From positions 62,001 to 126,000 of the forward strand of contig PAQV01000062.1 in assembly GCA_002709405.1 (NCBI GenBank): DNA of 64,000 bases, read 5' to 3'. Position 1 is the first letter of the stretch, and each line of letters opens with the position of its first letter. The notes beneath the pieces were generated by a model. It saw nothing but the letters and a program-made list of their open reading frames with translations, was not told the DNA's origin and searched no databases. Of the stretch, positions 45,980 through 55,210 are shown piece after piece. The position numbers and the translations under genes are program-made. The stretch comes from Paracoccaceae bacterium (lineage in GTDB: Bacteria > Pseudomonadota > Alphaproteobacteria > Rhodobacterales > Rhodobacteraceae).

Positions 45980-46933
45980 CTAGTCCGGCGGGAAACGGAA
46001 CTCTCCGGCCTCCGCCGCGGCCCGCAGCATGTTCAACCGCCGGTGCAGCTTGGGCGCGTTCATCCGCTCGGTCACCGAACGGCAGAGCAGGGCGTTGAGG
46101 TAGGGCCGGTTGTCCGCATCGAGCCGCATCATCAGGCTGCGCAGGTAGGCCGGGTGGTCCCGGCGGGCGCGGTAGGCCCGGGCAAAGCTCAGCTCGGTCA
46201 GCCGCCCGGTCCCGGCCAGCAGCAACAGCTGGTACAGCATCCCCATCTCGATCAGCCGGGTCTGGAGGGCACTGCCCATGTGGGTCATGCGCAGCCGGCT
46301 GACATTGGGCCGCCGGAACAGGGCGGCATGCATCGCATCCAACCGTTCACGCGGGTCATAAAGCACAAAGGCCTTGTCGGCCGCGTCGATCATGTCGGGC
46401 GCATAGCCGTAGCGGTCGGTGAACGAGATCCGGCGCTTGTCGGTGAAGCGGGGGTCCCATTCGGTCATCCGCGGATCGAGCGTGGCCTGGGGCTGCACTG
46501 ACACGACAGTGGCCCCGGGGGCGGCCACCGAAAAGGCTGCCGCCGCATAGCCACAGGGACCGGCGCCGTAAAAGACGATGCGATGGTAGGTTTCAAAGAA
46601 CCCGTCGTCGATCAGCCGGTCGAAGAATTCGTACAGCACCGGGTCGCGGAACCAGGTGTCGCCATCGCTGATCAAGCACAGATGAGACCAGTCCTGGGCC
46701 TGCACCATGTCAAACCCCAGCGGCTGGGCCTTGTCGGACAGGCCGCGAATGCCCTGCAGCGTTTCAAAGGTGACCAGCAGCGTGTTGTCGCGCTCGATGA
46801 AGGTCGCGAAATGCCGGTCGCCCAGCTCTTCGAACATGCCCTCGGCATCGGCCATTTCGGCCAGCCCGGCCTTCCATTCAGCCGGATCGAGACCGGTCAG
46901 AGACCGCTCGAGGCTGTCCTTTTCGTCCTGCAT
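45980..46933 (-). CDS. Conserved protein of unknown function (often labelled PAPS reductase)
   Basis: The 317-aa protein has a well-ordered alpha/beta pattern: TLLVTFETLQGI, WSHLCLISDGDTWFRDP, and a nucleophile-elbow-like FYGAGPCGYAAAAFS near residue 130, then VSVQPQATLDPRMTEWDPRF and FVLYDPRERLDAMHAALF. Homologues in Rhodobacteraceae are commonly named phosphoadenosine phosphosulfate reductase, but I see no CysH PP-loop (SGGKDS) or C-terminal ECG-hH motif. The GAGPCG block looks more like an alpha/beta-hydrolase fold with Cys. No function is asserted. Confidence 0.75.
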   Translation of the reverse strand: MQDEKDSLERSLTGLDPAEWKAGLAEMADAEGMFEELGDRHFATFIERDNTLLVTFETLQGIRGLSDKAQPLGFDMVQAQDWSHLCLISDGDTWFRDPVLYEFFDRLIDDGFFETYHRIVFYGAGPCGYAAAAFSVAAPGATVVSVQPQATLDPRMTEWDPRFTDKRRISFTDRYGYAPDMIDAADKAFVLYDPRERLDAMHAALFRRPNVSRLRMTHMGSALQTRLIEMGMLYQLLLLAGTGRLTELSFARAYRARRDHPAYLRSLMMRLDADNRPYLNALLCRSVTERMNAPKLHRRLNMLRAAAEAGEFRFPPD

Positions 46934-47061
46934 CTGGCTCTCCTCGTGTTCGGTCTTCTGTCGGGACCTGTCGTTTCCCCGAGTCTAGGCGCGATTTGCG
47001 GCAAAATTGGGCAATCTTCTTGCCGCTTTCAGGCCGGGCTGCAAAGCGGCCAACCTTCCGG

Positions 47062-48102
47062 TCACGAGATACGGGCGGTGGTCGCGTGTCTCAAGAGCAC
47101 CTGCGCCTGCGGCAGGGTCAGAGGGGTCGAAGGCGGGGTCATCATCAGCCGCCCGAAGAGCGCGCGATAGGGTTCCTGCATCATCAGCTCTTCGAACCGG
47201 GTCTGGCGCCAGGCCACGGCCTCGTCATGCAGGGTGGCCAGTTCGGGGTCGGAGGCGAATGTATCGCGGATCGGTTCGGCCCGTTCGGTCAGGCCCAGGA
47301 TCGAGGTGTCCTCGGCGGTGTTGAAGTTCCGCTCCACCCAGTAATCCATGCCCAGCACATCGTCGGAATGCACGGCCCGGCCCCTGTCGGCCTTCAGCAC
47401 GTAGCTGTGCATCGCGCCCAGCGGGTAATGGTTCAGCTGGACCAGCGCATAGTTCGACCGGCCATAGTTGGAAAAGATCCGCCTGGCGCGGAACTGGCCG
47501 TCCAGCTCGCGGCCTTCGCCATCGAACCAGCGCGCGGCATTGACCCGGTCAGGGTCGGCATTGCGCGGCCGGTGCACGCCCACCTTCTTGTAGGTGCCGT
47601 CGTTGCGATAGAGCGTCTTGAACATGGCCGAGCGCCAGGGCCAGTACATCACCACGGGCGCGGCTCGGGTGAACAGCCGGGGCACCGGGGTATCCTGGTA
47701 GGCCACCTGGCCGGCATTGCCAAAGAGCCGCCAGGTCAGGGTGATGGCCGTGGCCTCGGGCAGGGCGTCAAGCAGGGCCGGCACCGTCCGGTCGCCCACG
47801 TGGATATTGACGAATTCGTCCACGTCCAGGGGCAGGATCCAGTCGGCGGCCTGCACGATGGACAGCTTTTCCGCCTTCTTCAGGGCGGTGAACTGGATGC
47901 CCCGCTGGTCATAGGGTCCGTCGTTGCGCAGGTGCACGATCTCGCCCATGTCGTTCAGCCGGTCGAGCATCTCGTCCGTGCCGTCCTGGCAATCGTTGGA
48001 AAAGACGAGAAAATCGGTAAAGCCCACCGCCTTGTGGTGAGCCAGCCAGTCCAGCAGGAAAGCGGCCTCGTTCCGGACGGTCAGAACCGCCAGGATGCGC
48101 AT
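47062..48102 (-). CDS. Glycosyltransferase family 2 / GT92-like protein
   Basis: The 346-aa protein opens with TVRNEAAFLLDWLAHHKAVG, has SNDCQDGTDEMLDRLN (nucleotide-sugar region) and the DxD block ADWILPLDVDEFVNIHVGD (DVDEF at residues 93-97), then a TWRLFGN segment and a C-terminal VQLNHYPLGAMHSY block. It is a paralogue of the genes at 48102 and 51097. The ATG shares one base with the upstream stop. Predicted cytoplasmic; the acceptor is unknown. Confidence 0.88.
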   Translation of the reverse strand: MRILAVLTVRNEAAFLLDWLAHHKAVGFTDFLVFSNDCQDGTDEMLDRLNDMGEIVHLRNDGPYDQRGIQFTALKKAEKLSIVQAADWILPLDVDEFVNIHVGDRTVPALLDALPEATAITLTWRLFGNAGQVAYQDTPVPRLFTRAAPVVMYWPWRSAMFKTLYRNDGTYKKVGVHRPRNADPDRVNAARWFDGEGRELDGQFRARRIFSNYGRSNYALVQLNHYPLGAMHSYVLKADRGRAVHSDDVLGMDYWVERNFNTAEDTSILGLTERAEPIRDTFASDPELATLHDEAVAWRQTRFEELMMQEPYRALFGRLMMTPPSTPLTLPQAQVLLRHATTARIS

Positions 48103-50465
48103 CAGCTTTCCATGTCCAGGGTCAGCGCATAGGCCACCCGTTCCGTTTCCGTCAGCTTCAGGGTCAGCGCCTGCTGATAGAGGTCCTCGAATTCCGGCAT
48201 GCCGTGCAGCTCGTCAGCCTTGGCCCGGTGCCAGGCAAAGCCCTTGTCGTGCCATTCGCGCAGCACGGGATCGGCCAGGAGCCGGTCGTATTCCGCCCGC
48301 ACGCGGGGGATGTTGCGCTTGATGGTGATGTCACGGTGATCGGACCAATCCATGCGAATCCAGTAGTTGATGCCGATCGACCTGTCGACATGCAAGGCAC
48401 GGCCGCGCTGGCGCTTGATCAGGTAGCTTTCGGCCGAGCGCAGGGCATAATGGTTCAGTTGCAGCAGGTCATAGCCGATCGACCGCTTGGAACTGCGCCA
48501 GCCGTTCACGGCCACCTCGCGCGTCATGTCGCGGCCCGATCCATTCACCCATTTCACCCGGTCGGCGAAATCGTCCTGCAGCTTGTTGGGCCGGTGGCAC
48601 GAGATCTTGGTATAGGCCCCGATGTTCTTGAACATGGTCTTGAAGCCCCAGACCGTGTGGGGCTTGGGGCAGAACTTGGGCGCGCAGGTATCGAACTGGT
48701 CGATGACAAAGCGGTCCTCCAGCGTCGTCACCCCGTTGTGCCCGAACAGCCGCCAGGTCATCGCCACGTTGGTCGCGTCCGGCACGGCGGCGAAGAAATC
48801 GTCCAGGGTGCCGTTGCCGCAGCGGATGTTCATGAACTCGTCGACGTCGATGTGGATGATCCAGTCGGCGTTGCGGATCACCGGTTCCTTCAGCGACTGG
48901 TTCAGAGCGTGCTGTTGCGGAGACTTGCCCTTCCAGTCCTCGTTGTCGCGGTGGTGCACGAGGCCGAGGTCGTTCAGCCGGCCGAGGATCTCGTCGGTGC
49001 CGTCCTCGCAGCCGTTGGTGTAGATCAGGAAATTGTCGACCCCGATGGCCCGGTGATAGGCCACCCATTCCAGGATGTAGGGGGCCTCGTTCTTCATGCA
49101 GCCGACGATGACATTGCCCGAAGACCCCTCGGGCAGAACGCGGGCGGGCATGGTCGTGAAGGCGGCGGCGAGCTCTTCTTCATTGACCGCACCCAGCCGG
49201 TTGTGGGGGGCATAGGGCGACCCCTTGAGCCGCTCGAAATTGGCCACCGCCCCGTCGGGCAGGATCTTGCGGGCGGTGTCGCTGAGTTCCAGCTCATCGC
49301 CCGTCTCGCCTGCGTCGGGGGTGCCGTTGGCATGGGCCAGGGCCTCGGTCCGGGAGGCGCGTTCTTCGCGGGTGGCCTTGTCGATGCGGTGCATGAAGGC
49401 CACGAGGTATTGCGTGGATCGGAAGCCCAGCGTCGGGTCGGCCTCGGTCCAGGCGGGCAGCGGGGCGGGCGTGGCGGTCAGCACCGGGGCCAGGGCCGGG
49501 AAGCGGATGGCCAGGGCGGTATTGGCCTTTGCAAACCGGGCCGAGACCGCCGACAGGCTGCCCGGATCAATTGGCGCGCCGGGGACAAAGACCTCTCCCA
49601 ACAGCTGTTTCCACAGCTTGCGCGGCAGGATGCGGGTCTTCTGGGCCAGCAGGCGCAGGAACAGCGTGTTCATCTCGCGGGCCCGGGCGATCCAGGCGGC
49701 CGAGGGCTCTGGCTCGGGGCGGGCGTCATCGACCTTGGCCTTGGGGGCGGCAATATCAAAACAGGCGGCGATTTCGTCCCGGATGCCGGTGCCGTTGAAG
49801 AGGGCCGGATCATAGGGCCGCAGCGTCATTGAACCCGCGCCGAAGACGTCCTCCCAATGGGCGACCAGCCGCGTGTAATCCAGCCAGAAGGGGGCGCCTT
49901 GCGTTTCCTCGAACAGCCCGCCCTGGGGGTCGATCCCGGGCATCCTGTCCAGCGCGCCTTGCCACCAGTCGGCGGTCTCGGCCAGGGCCAGTTCCGCGTC
50001 CAGCGAGGCCGCCCGGCCTTCCAGCACCTGCGCCGCGTAGTGCCGCGCCAGCAGGCGGGCGGGTTCGTCTACATGGGCCACGATGCGGATGTCGTCCGAC
50101 AGGGGCGTCAGCAGGGCCCTCAGCCGCTGCAATTCCGAGGGGCGATGCAGCGATCCGCCCAGCTGGGCACAGGACAGGATCATCGTGTCGGCACTCGCGG
50201 CCTCGGCCTCGCGCGCAAGGTCGGCGGCCACAGAGCGATAAAGCGCGGCCTGCTTGTCGGGCGCGATATAGCCCCGGTTAAAGCGCAGGGTGTCGATGTG
50301 ATCGGGGTCGGTCACGGCCATGAAAAGCCGCGTGTGGTTGCGCGGCCCGGGCCCACGCGGGAACAGCACCGACTGCGCGGCCAGCGCATCGCGGCTGTCG
50401 GCCAGCGCCCGTTGCAGCCGGCCGGCGCCGACCTGTTCCAAACCGATGTGAAGTAAGATGCGCAT
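48102..50465 (-). CDS. Fusion: degenerate sulfotransferase-like domain plus GT92-like glycosyltransferase
   Basis: The start MRILLHIG at 50465 overlaps the sulfotransferase stop (ATGA) and gives 787 aa. Residues 1-230 resemble a P-loop sulfotransferase (HIGLEQVGAGRLQRAL, DDIRIVAHVDEPARLL), but the PAPS-binding KxGTT is QVGAG, so it should not bind PAPS normally. A linker (about 240-440) follows, then a glycosyltransferase domain with CMKNEAPYILEWVAYHRAIGV, TNGCEDGTDEIL and WIIHIDVDEFMNI (near 538), MTWRLFGHNG and LLQLNHYALRSAESY. It is the largest gene of the surface-glycan-like cluster. Confidence 0.85.
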   Translation of the reverse strand: MRILLHIGLEQVGAGRLQRALADSRDALAAQSVLFPRGPGPRNHTRLFMAVTDPDHIDTLRFNRGYIAPDKQAALYRSVAADLAREAEAASADTMILSCAQLGGSLHRPSELQRLRALLTPLSDDIRIVAHVDEPARLLARHYAAQVLEGRAASLDAELALAETADWWQGALDRMPGIDPQGGLFEETQGAPFWLDYTRLVAHWEDVFGAGSMTLRPYDPALFNGTGIRDEIAACFDIAAPKAKVDDARPEPEPSAAWIARAREMNTLFLRLLAQKTRILPRKLWKQLLGEVFVPGAPIDPGSLSAVSARFAKANTALAIRFPALAPVLTATPAPLPAWTEADPTLGFRSTQYLVAFMHRIDKATREERASRTEALAHANGTPDAGETGDELELSDTARKILPDGAVANFERLKGSPYAPHNRLGAVNEEELAAAFTTMPARVLPEGSSGNVIVGCMKNEAPYILEWVAYHRAIGVDNFLIYTNGCEDGTDEILGRLNDLGLVHHRDNEDWKGKSPQQHALNQSLKEPVIRNADWIIHIDVDEFMNIRCGNGTLDDFFAAVPDATNVAMTWRLFGHNGVTTLEDRFVIDQFDTCAPKFCPKPHTVWGFKTMFKNIGAYTKISCHRPNKLQDDFADRVKWVNGSGRDMTREVAVNGWRSSKRSIGYDLLQLNHYALRSAESYLIKRQRGRALHVDRSIGINYWIRMDWSDHRDITIKRNIPRVRAEYDRLLADPVLREWHDKGFAWHRAKADELHGMPEFEDLYQQALTLKLTETERVAYALTLDMES

Positions 50466-51100
50466 CACGCCTGTTCCTTCTGACGCCGGATCGGATTGGC
50501 ATTGGCCTTGCCCCACCAGGGCAGATCGCGCCCGAGAAAGGCCGCGATCCGGGCCGGAGCCTCGGGATCCGTCACGTCGTATTCAAGATAATAGGGATCG
50601 TCCCGGAACCAGTGGGCCAGGTTCGCGTAATGGCCCTCGATCCACTGGATGCGTTCCTTGCTGGTCTCGCCATAGCCCTTGGGCAATCCGGGCACCGCCG
50701 CCCGGGGCAGCCGGGCCGTGCCCATGTCGGACCAGGCCAGGATGGATTGCGACATCTCGAACGCGTCGCGCCGGGACCCCAGGAACTTGATCCCCGGATG
50801 GTGCCGCCTGAGGCTGTCGATCAGGGCAAAATCCGTCTGCGGCCAAAGCGAGCGGCCCTGGGCCATCATGCTGATCTCGGTCAGGGCCTGGAACGCGCTC
50901 AGCCGCACGGCCGGGTCCTCGCCCGCGAAATAGCCGTCATAAAGCAGCGCCCCCACGTGCAGACCGTGCAGGGTTTCGTCCGGCGTCTGGTGCCTGCGGA
51001 TCCGGTGATCGGCCACGTGCAGCCCGGCCCGGCGCAGGGCCTTGGCCAGGGTCGTGGTGCCCGATTTGGGCAGGCCGAGGTTGACGACCACAAGGCTCAT
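50465..51100 (-). CDS. Sulfotransferase
   Basis: Transfers sulfate from PAPS to a sugar or other hydroxyl. Translation from the Met at 51100 gives 211 aa with an N-terminal PAPS loop NLGLPKSGTTTLAKAL intact, a helical region, a second strand with FLGSRRDAFEMSQSIL (3'-phosphate-binding Arg/Ser region) and a C-terminal WHH-like RDDPYYLEYDV block. It overlaps its neighbours on both sides (ATGA), which ties sulfation to the adjacent glycosyltransferases. Confidence 0.85.
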   Translation of the reverse strand: MSLVVVNLGLPKSGTTTLAKALRRAGLHVADHRIRRHQTPDETLHGLHVGALLYDGYFAGEDPAVRLSAFQALTEISMMAQGRSLWPQTDFALIDSLRRHHPGIKFLGSRRDAFEMSQSILAWSDMGTARLPRAAVPGLPKGYGETSKERIQWIEGHYANLAHWFRDDPYYLEYDVTDPEAPARIAAFLGRDLPWWGKANANPIRRQKEQA

Positions 51101-52170
51101 GGCGTCAGTCCCAACTCGTCCAGCAGGGCGCTTTCCTGCGGGGGCAGGGGGCGGGCGGCCCGTAGCTGCGCCTGCATCTGGCGATAGCCGTCCTGGGCCA
51201 GTAATTCGTCCCGCCGCTGGCAATGCAACCGTACGCAGTTGTCGTGCAGGGCGGCAATCTCGGGGTCGGCCTTCAGCCTGTCCAGCTCGGCCGTCAGGGC
51301 GGGCAGGTAACGCGTGATCGACAGGTCTTCCCAGGCCGGGTCGTTGCGCTCGCGCCAATAGGTGTCGTCGAAGGCCCGGTTCTCGCGGTTCACGTCGCCC
51401 CGGTCGTTCTTGACCAGGTAGCTGTCCAGCGAGCGCAGGGCGTAATGGTTCAGCGTGGCAAAAGCCCGTGCGCCCTGGGCCGGGAACTTGCGGATCCGCC
51501 GGGGATTGGCCGCCACCAGGAACTTTTGCGGCACCGCCCGGCCAGACCCATCGGTCCAGCTTGGAGACCTGACCTTGCCCGCCTTGTGAAACGGCCGGTG
51601 CGCGCCAAAGTATTGCAAGGGAAAATCACGCCGCACCAGAGACTTGACCTCGATCGCCGTTTCCCCGCACCAGATGTCGGGGTTGTGGCTTCGGCTGAAC
51701 TGGCCGATCACCGGGGCATCGGAAAAGGCGTCGACCCCGTCGTTGGCAAAGAACTGGAAGGTCACCGAAATCGCCTGCGGATCGCCGCAGGCCTCGATCA
51801 GGGCGGGGATCGAATGATCGCCCACGTGGATGTTCAGGAACTCGTCCACATCGGCGATCCAGACCCAGTCGGCGTCGCGCACGACATCCTGGCGGGCGGC
51901 ATCCTTAAGTGCCTCCATCTGGTAATTGCGCCCCTCGGCCGGGTTCGGCAGGTGGGTGACCCCGCCCCGGGCCGCCAGCGCATCCAGCAGCCGGTCGGTG
52001 CCATCGGTGCAATCGTTGGAATAGAACAGGAAATCGGTCACCCCGATCAGCCGGTTGTACGCGATCCATTCCAGCAGGAACGGCCCTTCGTTCTTGACGC
52101 AGGTCACAGCGGTGATCCGAAGATCGGCTTGGCTCCGGTCCTTCGCCGGGCCGCCGGAAGTGGGTGTCAT
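51097..52170 (-). CDS. Glycosyltransferase family 2 / GT92-like protein
   Basis: First gene of the four-gene cluster, 357 aa from MTPTSGGP at 52170; a longer frame to 52257 adds a non-conserved N-terminus. It has VTCVKNEGPFLLEWIAYNRLIGV, SNDCTDGTDRLLDAL and the metal-binding DVDEFLNIHVGD at residues 107-118, then TFQFFANDG and LNHYALRSLDSY. Sequence layout is paralogous to the genes at 47062 and 48102. Divergent from moxR with a 234-bp gap. Confidence 0.88.
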   Translation of the reverse strand: MTPTSGGPAKDRSQADLRITAVTCVKNEGPFLLEWIAYNRLIGVTDFLFYSNDCTDGTDRLLDALAARGGVTHLPNPAEGRNYQMEALKDAARQDVVRDADWVWIADVDEFLNIHVGDHSIPALIEACGDPQAISVTFQFFANDGVDAFSDAPVIGQFSRSHNPDIWCGETAIEVKSLVRRDFPLQYFGAHRPFHKAGKVRSPSWTDGSGRAVPQKFLVAANPRRIRKFPAQGARAFATLNHYALRSLDSYLVKNDRGDVNRENRAFDDTYWRERNDPAWEDLSITRYLPALTAELDRLKADPEIAALHDNCVRLHCQRRDELLAQDGYRQMQAQLRAARPLPPQESALLDELGLTP

Positions 52171-52403
52171 GGGCCGTTCGCCCCTTTTGGTCTGCTCGCC
52201 TGTGCGTTTCGGCGCAAGGTATCCAACGTTCGTGGTCAAAGTATGACGCCCGTGCAAAGCCCGTCAATCAAAGCCCGGGCCAAAGGGTAACGCCTGCCGT
52301 GGCCCCGTGCCTTCCCTCCGTTCCGCCATCCGCGACATAGGCCGGACTTGACTTGACCGGGTCCGGGCGGCTCCTGTTGGGGCCGGAGGAAAAGGAGACA
52401 CCC

Positions 52404-53330
52404 GTGAGCACATCCACCCAAACGCCTGCACCAGACAGCATCGACGCGGTGCAATCCATGCTGGCCGGCCAGGGCTACGTCTGCGGCCGGGCCCTGGCCA
52501 CGGTCGTCTTCCTGTCCCTGCGCCTGGGCCGCCCGCTGTTCCTGGAAGGCGAGGCCGGCACCGGCAAGACCGAGATCGCCAAGGCCATCGCCGCGGCCCT
52601 GGGACGGCGGCTGATCCGGCTGCAATGCTACGAAGGGCTGGACGCCGGATCGGCGGTCTACGAATGGAACTTCCCGGCCCAGATGGTCGCCATCCGCACC
52701 GCCGAGGCCGAGGGCGGCACCACCCGCAAGGGCCTGCAGGAGGAACTCTTTTCCGACGACTACCTGATCGAGCGCCCGCTTCTGCAGGCGATGCGCCCCG
52801 ACGCCTCCGGCGCGCCGGTCCTGCTGATCGACGAACTTGACCGGACCGACGAACCCTTCGAGGCCTTCCTGCTCGAGGCCCTGTCCGATTTCCAGGTCAC
52901 CATCCCCGAGCTGGGCACGATCCGCGCCCCGGAACCGCCCATCGTCATCCTGACCTCCAACCGCACGCGCGAGGTCCACGACGCGCTCAAGCGGCGCTGC
53001 CTCTACCATTGGGTTGACTACCCCGATTTCGACCGGGAAATGCAGATCCTGACCGCCCGCGCCCCCGAAGCCTCCGAGGCGCTCTCCCGCGAGGTGGTGG
53101 CCTTCGTCCAGCGCCTGCGGACCGAGGACCTGTTCAAGAAACCCGGCGTGGCCGAAACCATCGACTGGGCGAAATGCCTGCTGGCGCTCGACATGATCAA
53201 CCTCTCACCCGAGGTCATCTCGGACACATTGGGGGCCATCCTGAAGTACCAGGACGACATCCAGAAACTGCAGGGCTCCGAGGCCAAGCGGATCCTCGAC
53301 GAGGCCCGCGCCACGCTGGAGCCGGTCTAG
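52404..53330 (+). CDS. coxD: MoxR-family AAA+ ATPase (CoxD-like)
   Basis: The GTG at 52404 after AAAAGGAGA is the start (308 aa). Walker A is FLEGEAGTGKTEIAK near residue 49, the MoxR IRL-like region holds LIRLQCYEGLDAGSAVYEW, Walker B is VLLIDELDRTDE, sensor 1 IVILTSNRTREVHDALKRR. CoxD chaperones the insertion of the Cu/S part of the Mo-Cu cofactor in CO dehydrogenase; in form II clusters an equivalent role is likely. The 234-bp gap upstream separates it from the divergent glycosyltransferase genes. Confidence 0.92.
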   Translation: MSTSTQTPAPDSIDAVQSMLAGQGYVCGRALATVVFLSLRLGRPLFLEGEAGTGKTEIAKAIAAALGRRLIRLQCYEGLDAGSAVYEWNFPAQMVAIRTAEAEGGTTRKGLQEELFSDDYLIERPLLQAMRPDASGAPVLLIDELDRTDEPFEAFLLEALSDFQVTIPELGTIRAPEPPIVILTSNRTREVHDALKRRCLYHWVDYPDFDREMQILTARAPEASEALSREVVAFVQRLRTEDLFKKPGVAETIDWAKCLLALDMINLSPEVISDTLGAILKYQDDIQKLQGSEAKRILDEARATLEPV

Positions 53331-53334
53331 CCGC

Positions 53335-53886
53335 GTGGCCGTCCCCGTCATCCATATCTGCGGCTGGCCCGGCTCGGGCAAGGCGACCATCGGCCGGATC
53401 CTGGCGCAACGGCTGGGCGGGCGCCTGATCGATAACCATCTCTCGCTGGACCCGGCCAGCGCGCTCTTCGCCCGCGGCGACCCCGGTCATGCGCCCCTGC
53501 GTGCCACCATCCGCGCGGCCATCGACGCCGCCGCCATCGCCCTGCCACCCGATGTCCCCCTGGTTGTCACCGATGCCCTGTCCGACGATCCCGTCGACGA
53601 CATCCTCTTCGCCCCCACCCGGGACCTGGCCCGCGCCAGGGAAGCCCCCCTCCTTTGCGTCACGCTCGACCTCTCTGCCGATGAAAACCGCCGCCGTCTG
53701 GCGGACCCCAGCCGGGCAACCCGCGCCAAGCTGACCGACCCACACGTGCTCGACACCCTGCGTGGCCGCCACCGCCTGCTGCGCCCGCCACATGCGGTCC
53801 CCATCGACATCACCCACCTGGCGCCAGACGCCGCTGCCGCCGCCATCCTTCACGCCCTCGACCTCACCCAAGACGCAGGCCCATGA
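53335..53886 (+). CDS. P-loop kinase-like protein
   Basis: The 183-aa protein (GTG start 4 bp after coxD) has Walker A ICGWPGSGKATIGRIL, LIDNHLSLDPA after about 20 residues, and VPLVVTDALSDDPVDD as a Walker-B-like strand, matching small-molecule kinases such as gluconate or shikimate kinase-like proteins in scale. The substrate cannot be inferred. The composition is notably rich in Ala, Asp and Arg. It lies between coxD and coxE, where form I clusters have no such gene. Confidence 0.65.
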   Translation: MAVPVIHICGWPGSGKATIGRILAQRLGGRLIDNHLSLDPASALFARGDPGHAPLRATIRAAIDAAAIALPPDVPLVVTDALSDDPVDDILFAPTRDLARAREAPLLCVTLDLSADENRRRLADPSRATRAKLTDPHVLDTLRGRHRLLRPPHAVPIDITHLAPDAAAAAILHALDLTQDAGP

Positions 53887-53903
53887 CCGTCATCCCTACC
53901 TCC

Positions 53904-53950
53904 TTCATCTTTGCAAAAATACGCCCGGGGGTCCGGGGGCAGAGCCCCCG
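53904..53950. repeat. Dispersed Rhodobacteraceae-type repeat, copy 2
   Basis: The TTCATCTTTGC/AAATACGC core (53904-53924) is followed by a GC-rich hairpin: CCCGGGGGTCC runs into GGGGGCAGAGCCCCCG. It is the best-preserved copy, situated between the kinase and coxE genes. Copies: 31861 and, inverted, 61993. Confidence 0.75.
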
Positions 53951-53959
53951 GTTCGGCTG

Positions 53960-55210
53960 ATGGCCGAATATCCCCCCCTCGATCTGCCCGATGATCCCAG
54001 GCTCGCCGGCAACATCACCCATTTCGCCCGCGCCCTGCGCAAGGCCGGCCTGCGTGTCGGCCCCGGCCGGGTGATCGACGCCATCCGCGCGGTCGAGGCC
54101 GCGGGCTTCACGTCGAAAACCGATTTCTACTGGACCCTGCACGCCTGCTTCGTCTCGCGCCCCGAGGACCGCCGGGTCTTTGCCCAGGTCTTCCGCCTCT
54201 ACTGGCGCGATCCCCGCTTCATGGAACACATGATGTCCATGATGCTGCCCGCCGTCCGCGGCGTCCAGGAGGACCGCACCGCCCAGTCGGCCGAGAAACG
54301 CGCGGCCGAGGCCCTGCTCGACGGCCTGCAGCCCGACGCCCCCGAGGAGTTCGAAGACCCCGAGGCCACCGAAATCGAAATTGACGCCACGCTGACCATG
54401 TCGGCCGAGGAACGGCTCCGCACGCTCGATTTCGAACAGATGTCCACCGACGAGGTCGCCCAGGCCAAGCGGATGCTGGCCCGGCTGGACTTGCCCGTCA
54501 AACCGATCCCCTCGCGCCGCACGCGGGCCGCGCCCCAGGGCGCCCTGGTCGACTGGCGCGCCACCATGCGCGCGGCGGCCCGTCAGGGCGGCGAGATCCG
54601 CGACCTCTCCCGCAAGGCCCGGCGCGATCGCTGGCCCAGCCTCGTCGTGCTCTGCGATATCTCGGGCTCGATGAGCCAGTATTCCCGCCTGATCCTGCAT
54701 TTCGTCCACACGGTCGCCAATGCGAAGGGCCAGGGCTGGGCCAGGGTCCATGCCTTCACCTTCGGCACCCGCCTGACGAACGTGTCGCGCCACCTGCACC
54801 AGCGCGACGTGGATGCCGCGCTGAAGGCCGCCGGCGCCGAGGCCCAGGACTGGGAGGGCGGCACCCGCATCGGGGAAAGCCTGCACGCCTTCAACCGCGA
54901 CTGGTCGCGCCGGGTGATGGGGCAGGGGGCGGTGGTGCTGCTGGTCAGCGACGGGCTCGACCGGGGGGATCCGCAGGCGCTGGCCCGCGAGATGGAGCGC
55001 CTTCACCTGTCGGCCCGCCGCCTGATCTGGCTGAACCCGCTGCTGCGCTGGGAGGGATTCGCCCCCAAGGCCCAGGGCATCGGGGCCATGCTGCCCCATG
55101 TCGACAGTTTCCGGGCGGGCCATTCCATCGCATCGCTCGAAGACCTCGCCCGGGTGATCTCGCGCCCTGACGACGCGGGGGAAAAACTCCGCCTGATGGC
55201 CATGCTGTAA
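53960..55210 (+). CDS. coxE: VWA domain protein CoxE
   Basis: The ATG at 53960 gives 416 aa. The N-terminal helical domain (about 1-180) is followed by a VWA domain with the MIDAS motif CDISGSMSQYS near residue 235, WEGGTRIGESL and VVLLVSDGLDRGDP, ending in a PHVDSFRAGHSIASLEDLARVI block. CoxE works with CoxD on metal-cofactor maturation of CO-dehydrogenase-type enzymes. Next gene is a sulfur-transporter pair, not coxF. Confidence 0.92.
   Translation: MAEYPPLDLPDDPRLAGNITHFARALRKAGLRVGPGRVIDAIRAVEAAGFTSKTDFYWTLHACFVSRPEDRRVFAQVFRLYWRDPRFMEHMMSMMLPAVRGVQEDRTAQSAEKRAAEALLDGLQPDAPEEFEDPEATEIEIDATLTMSAEERLRTLDFEQMSTDEVAQAKRMLARLDLPVKPIPSRRTRAAPQGALVDWRATMRAAARQGGEIRDLSRKARRDRWPSLVVLCDISGSMSQYSRLILHFVHTVANAKGQGWARVHAFTFGTRLTNVSRHLHQRDVDAALKAAGAEAQDWEGGTRIGESLHAFNRDWSRRVMGQGAVVLLVSDGLDRGDPQALAREMERLHLSARRLIWLNPLLRWEGFAPKAQGIGAMLPHVDSFRAGHSIASLEDLARVISRPDDAGEKLRLMAML

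Noticed and set aside
45980-46933. Name phosphoadenosine phosphosulfate reductase
   Set aside because: No PP-loop or CysH signatures; the label is not supported.
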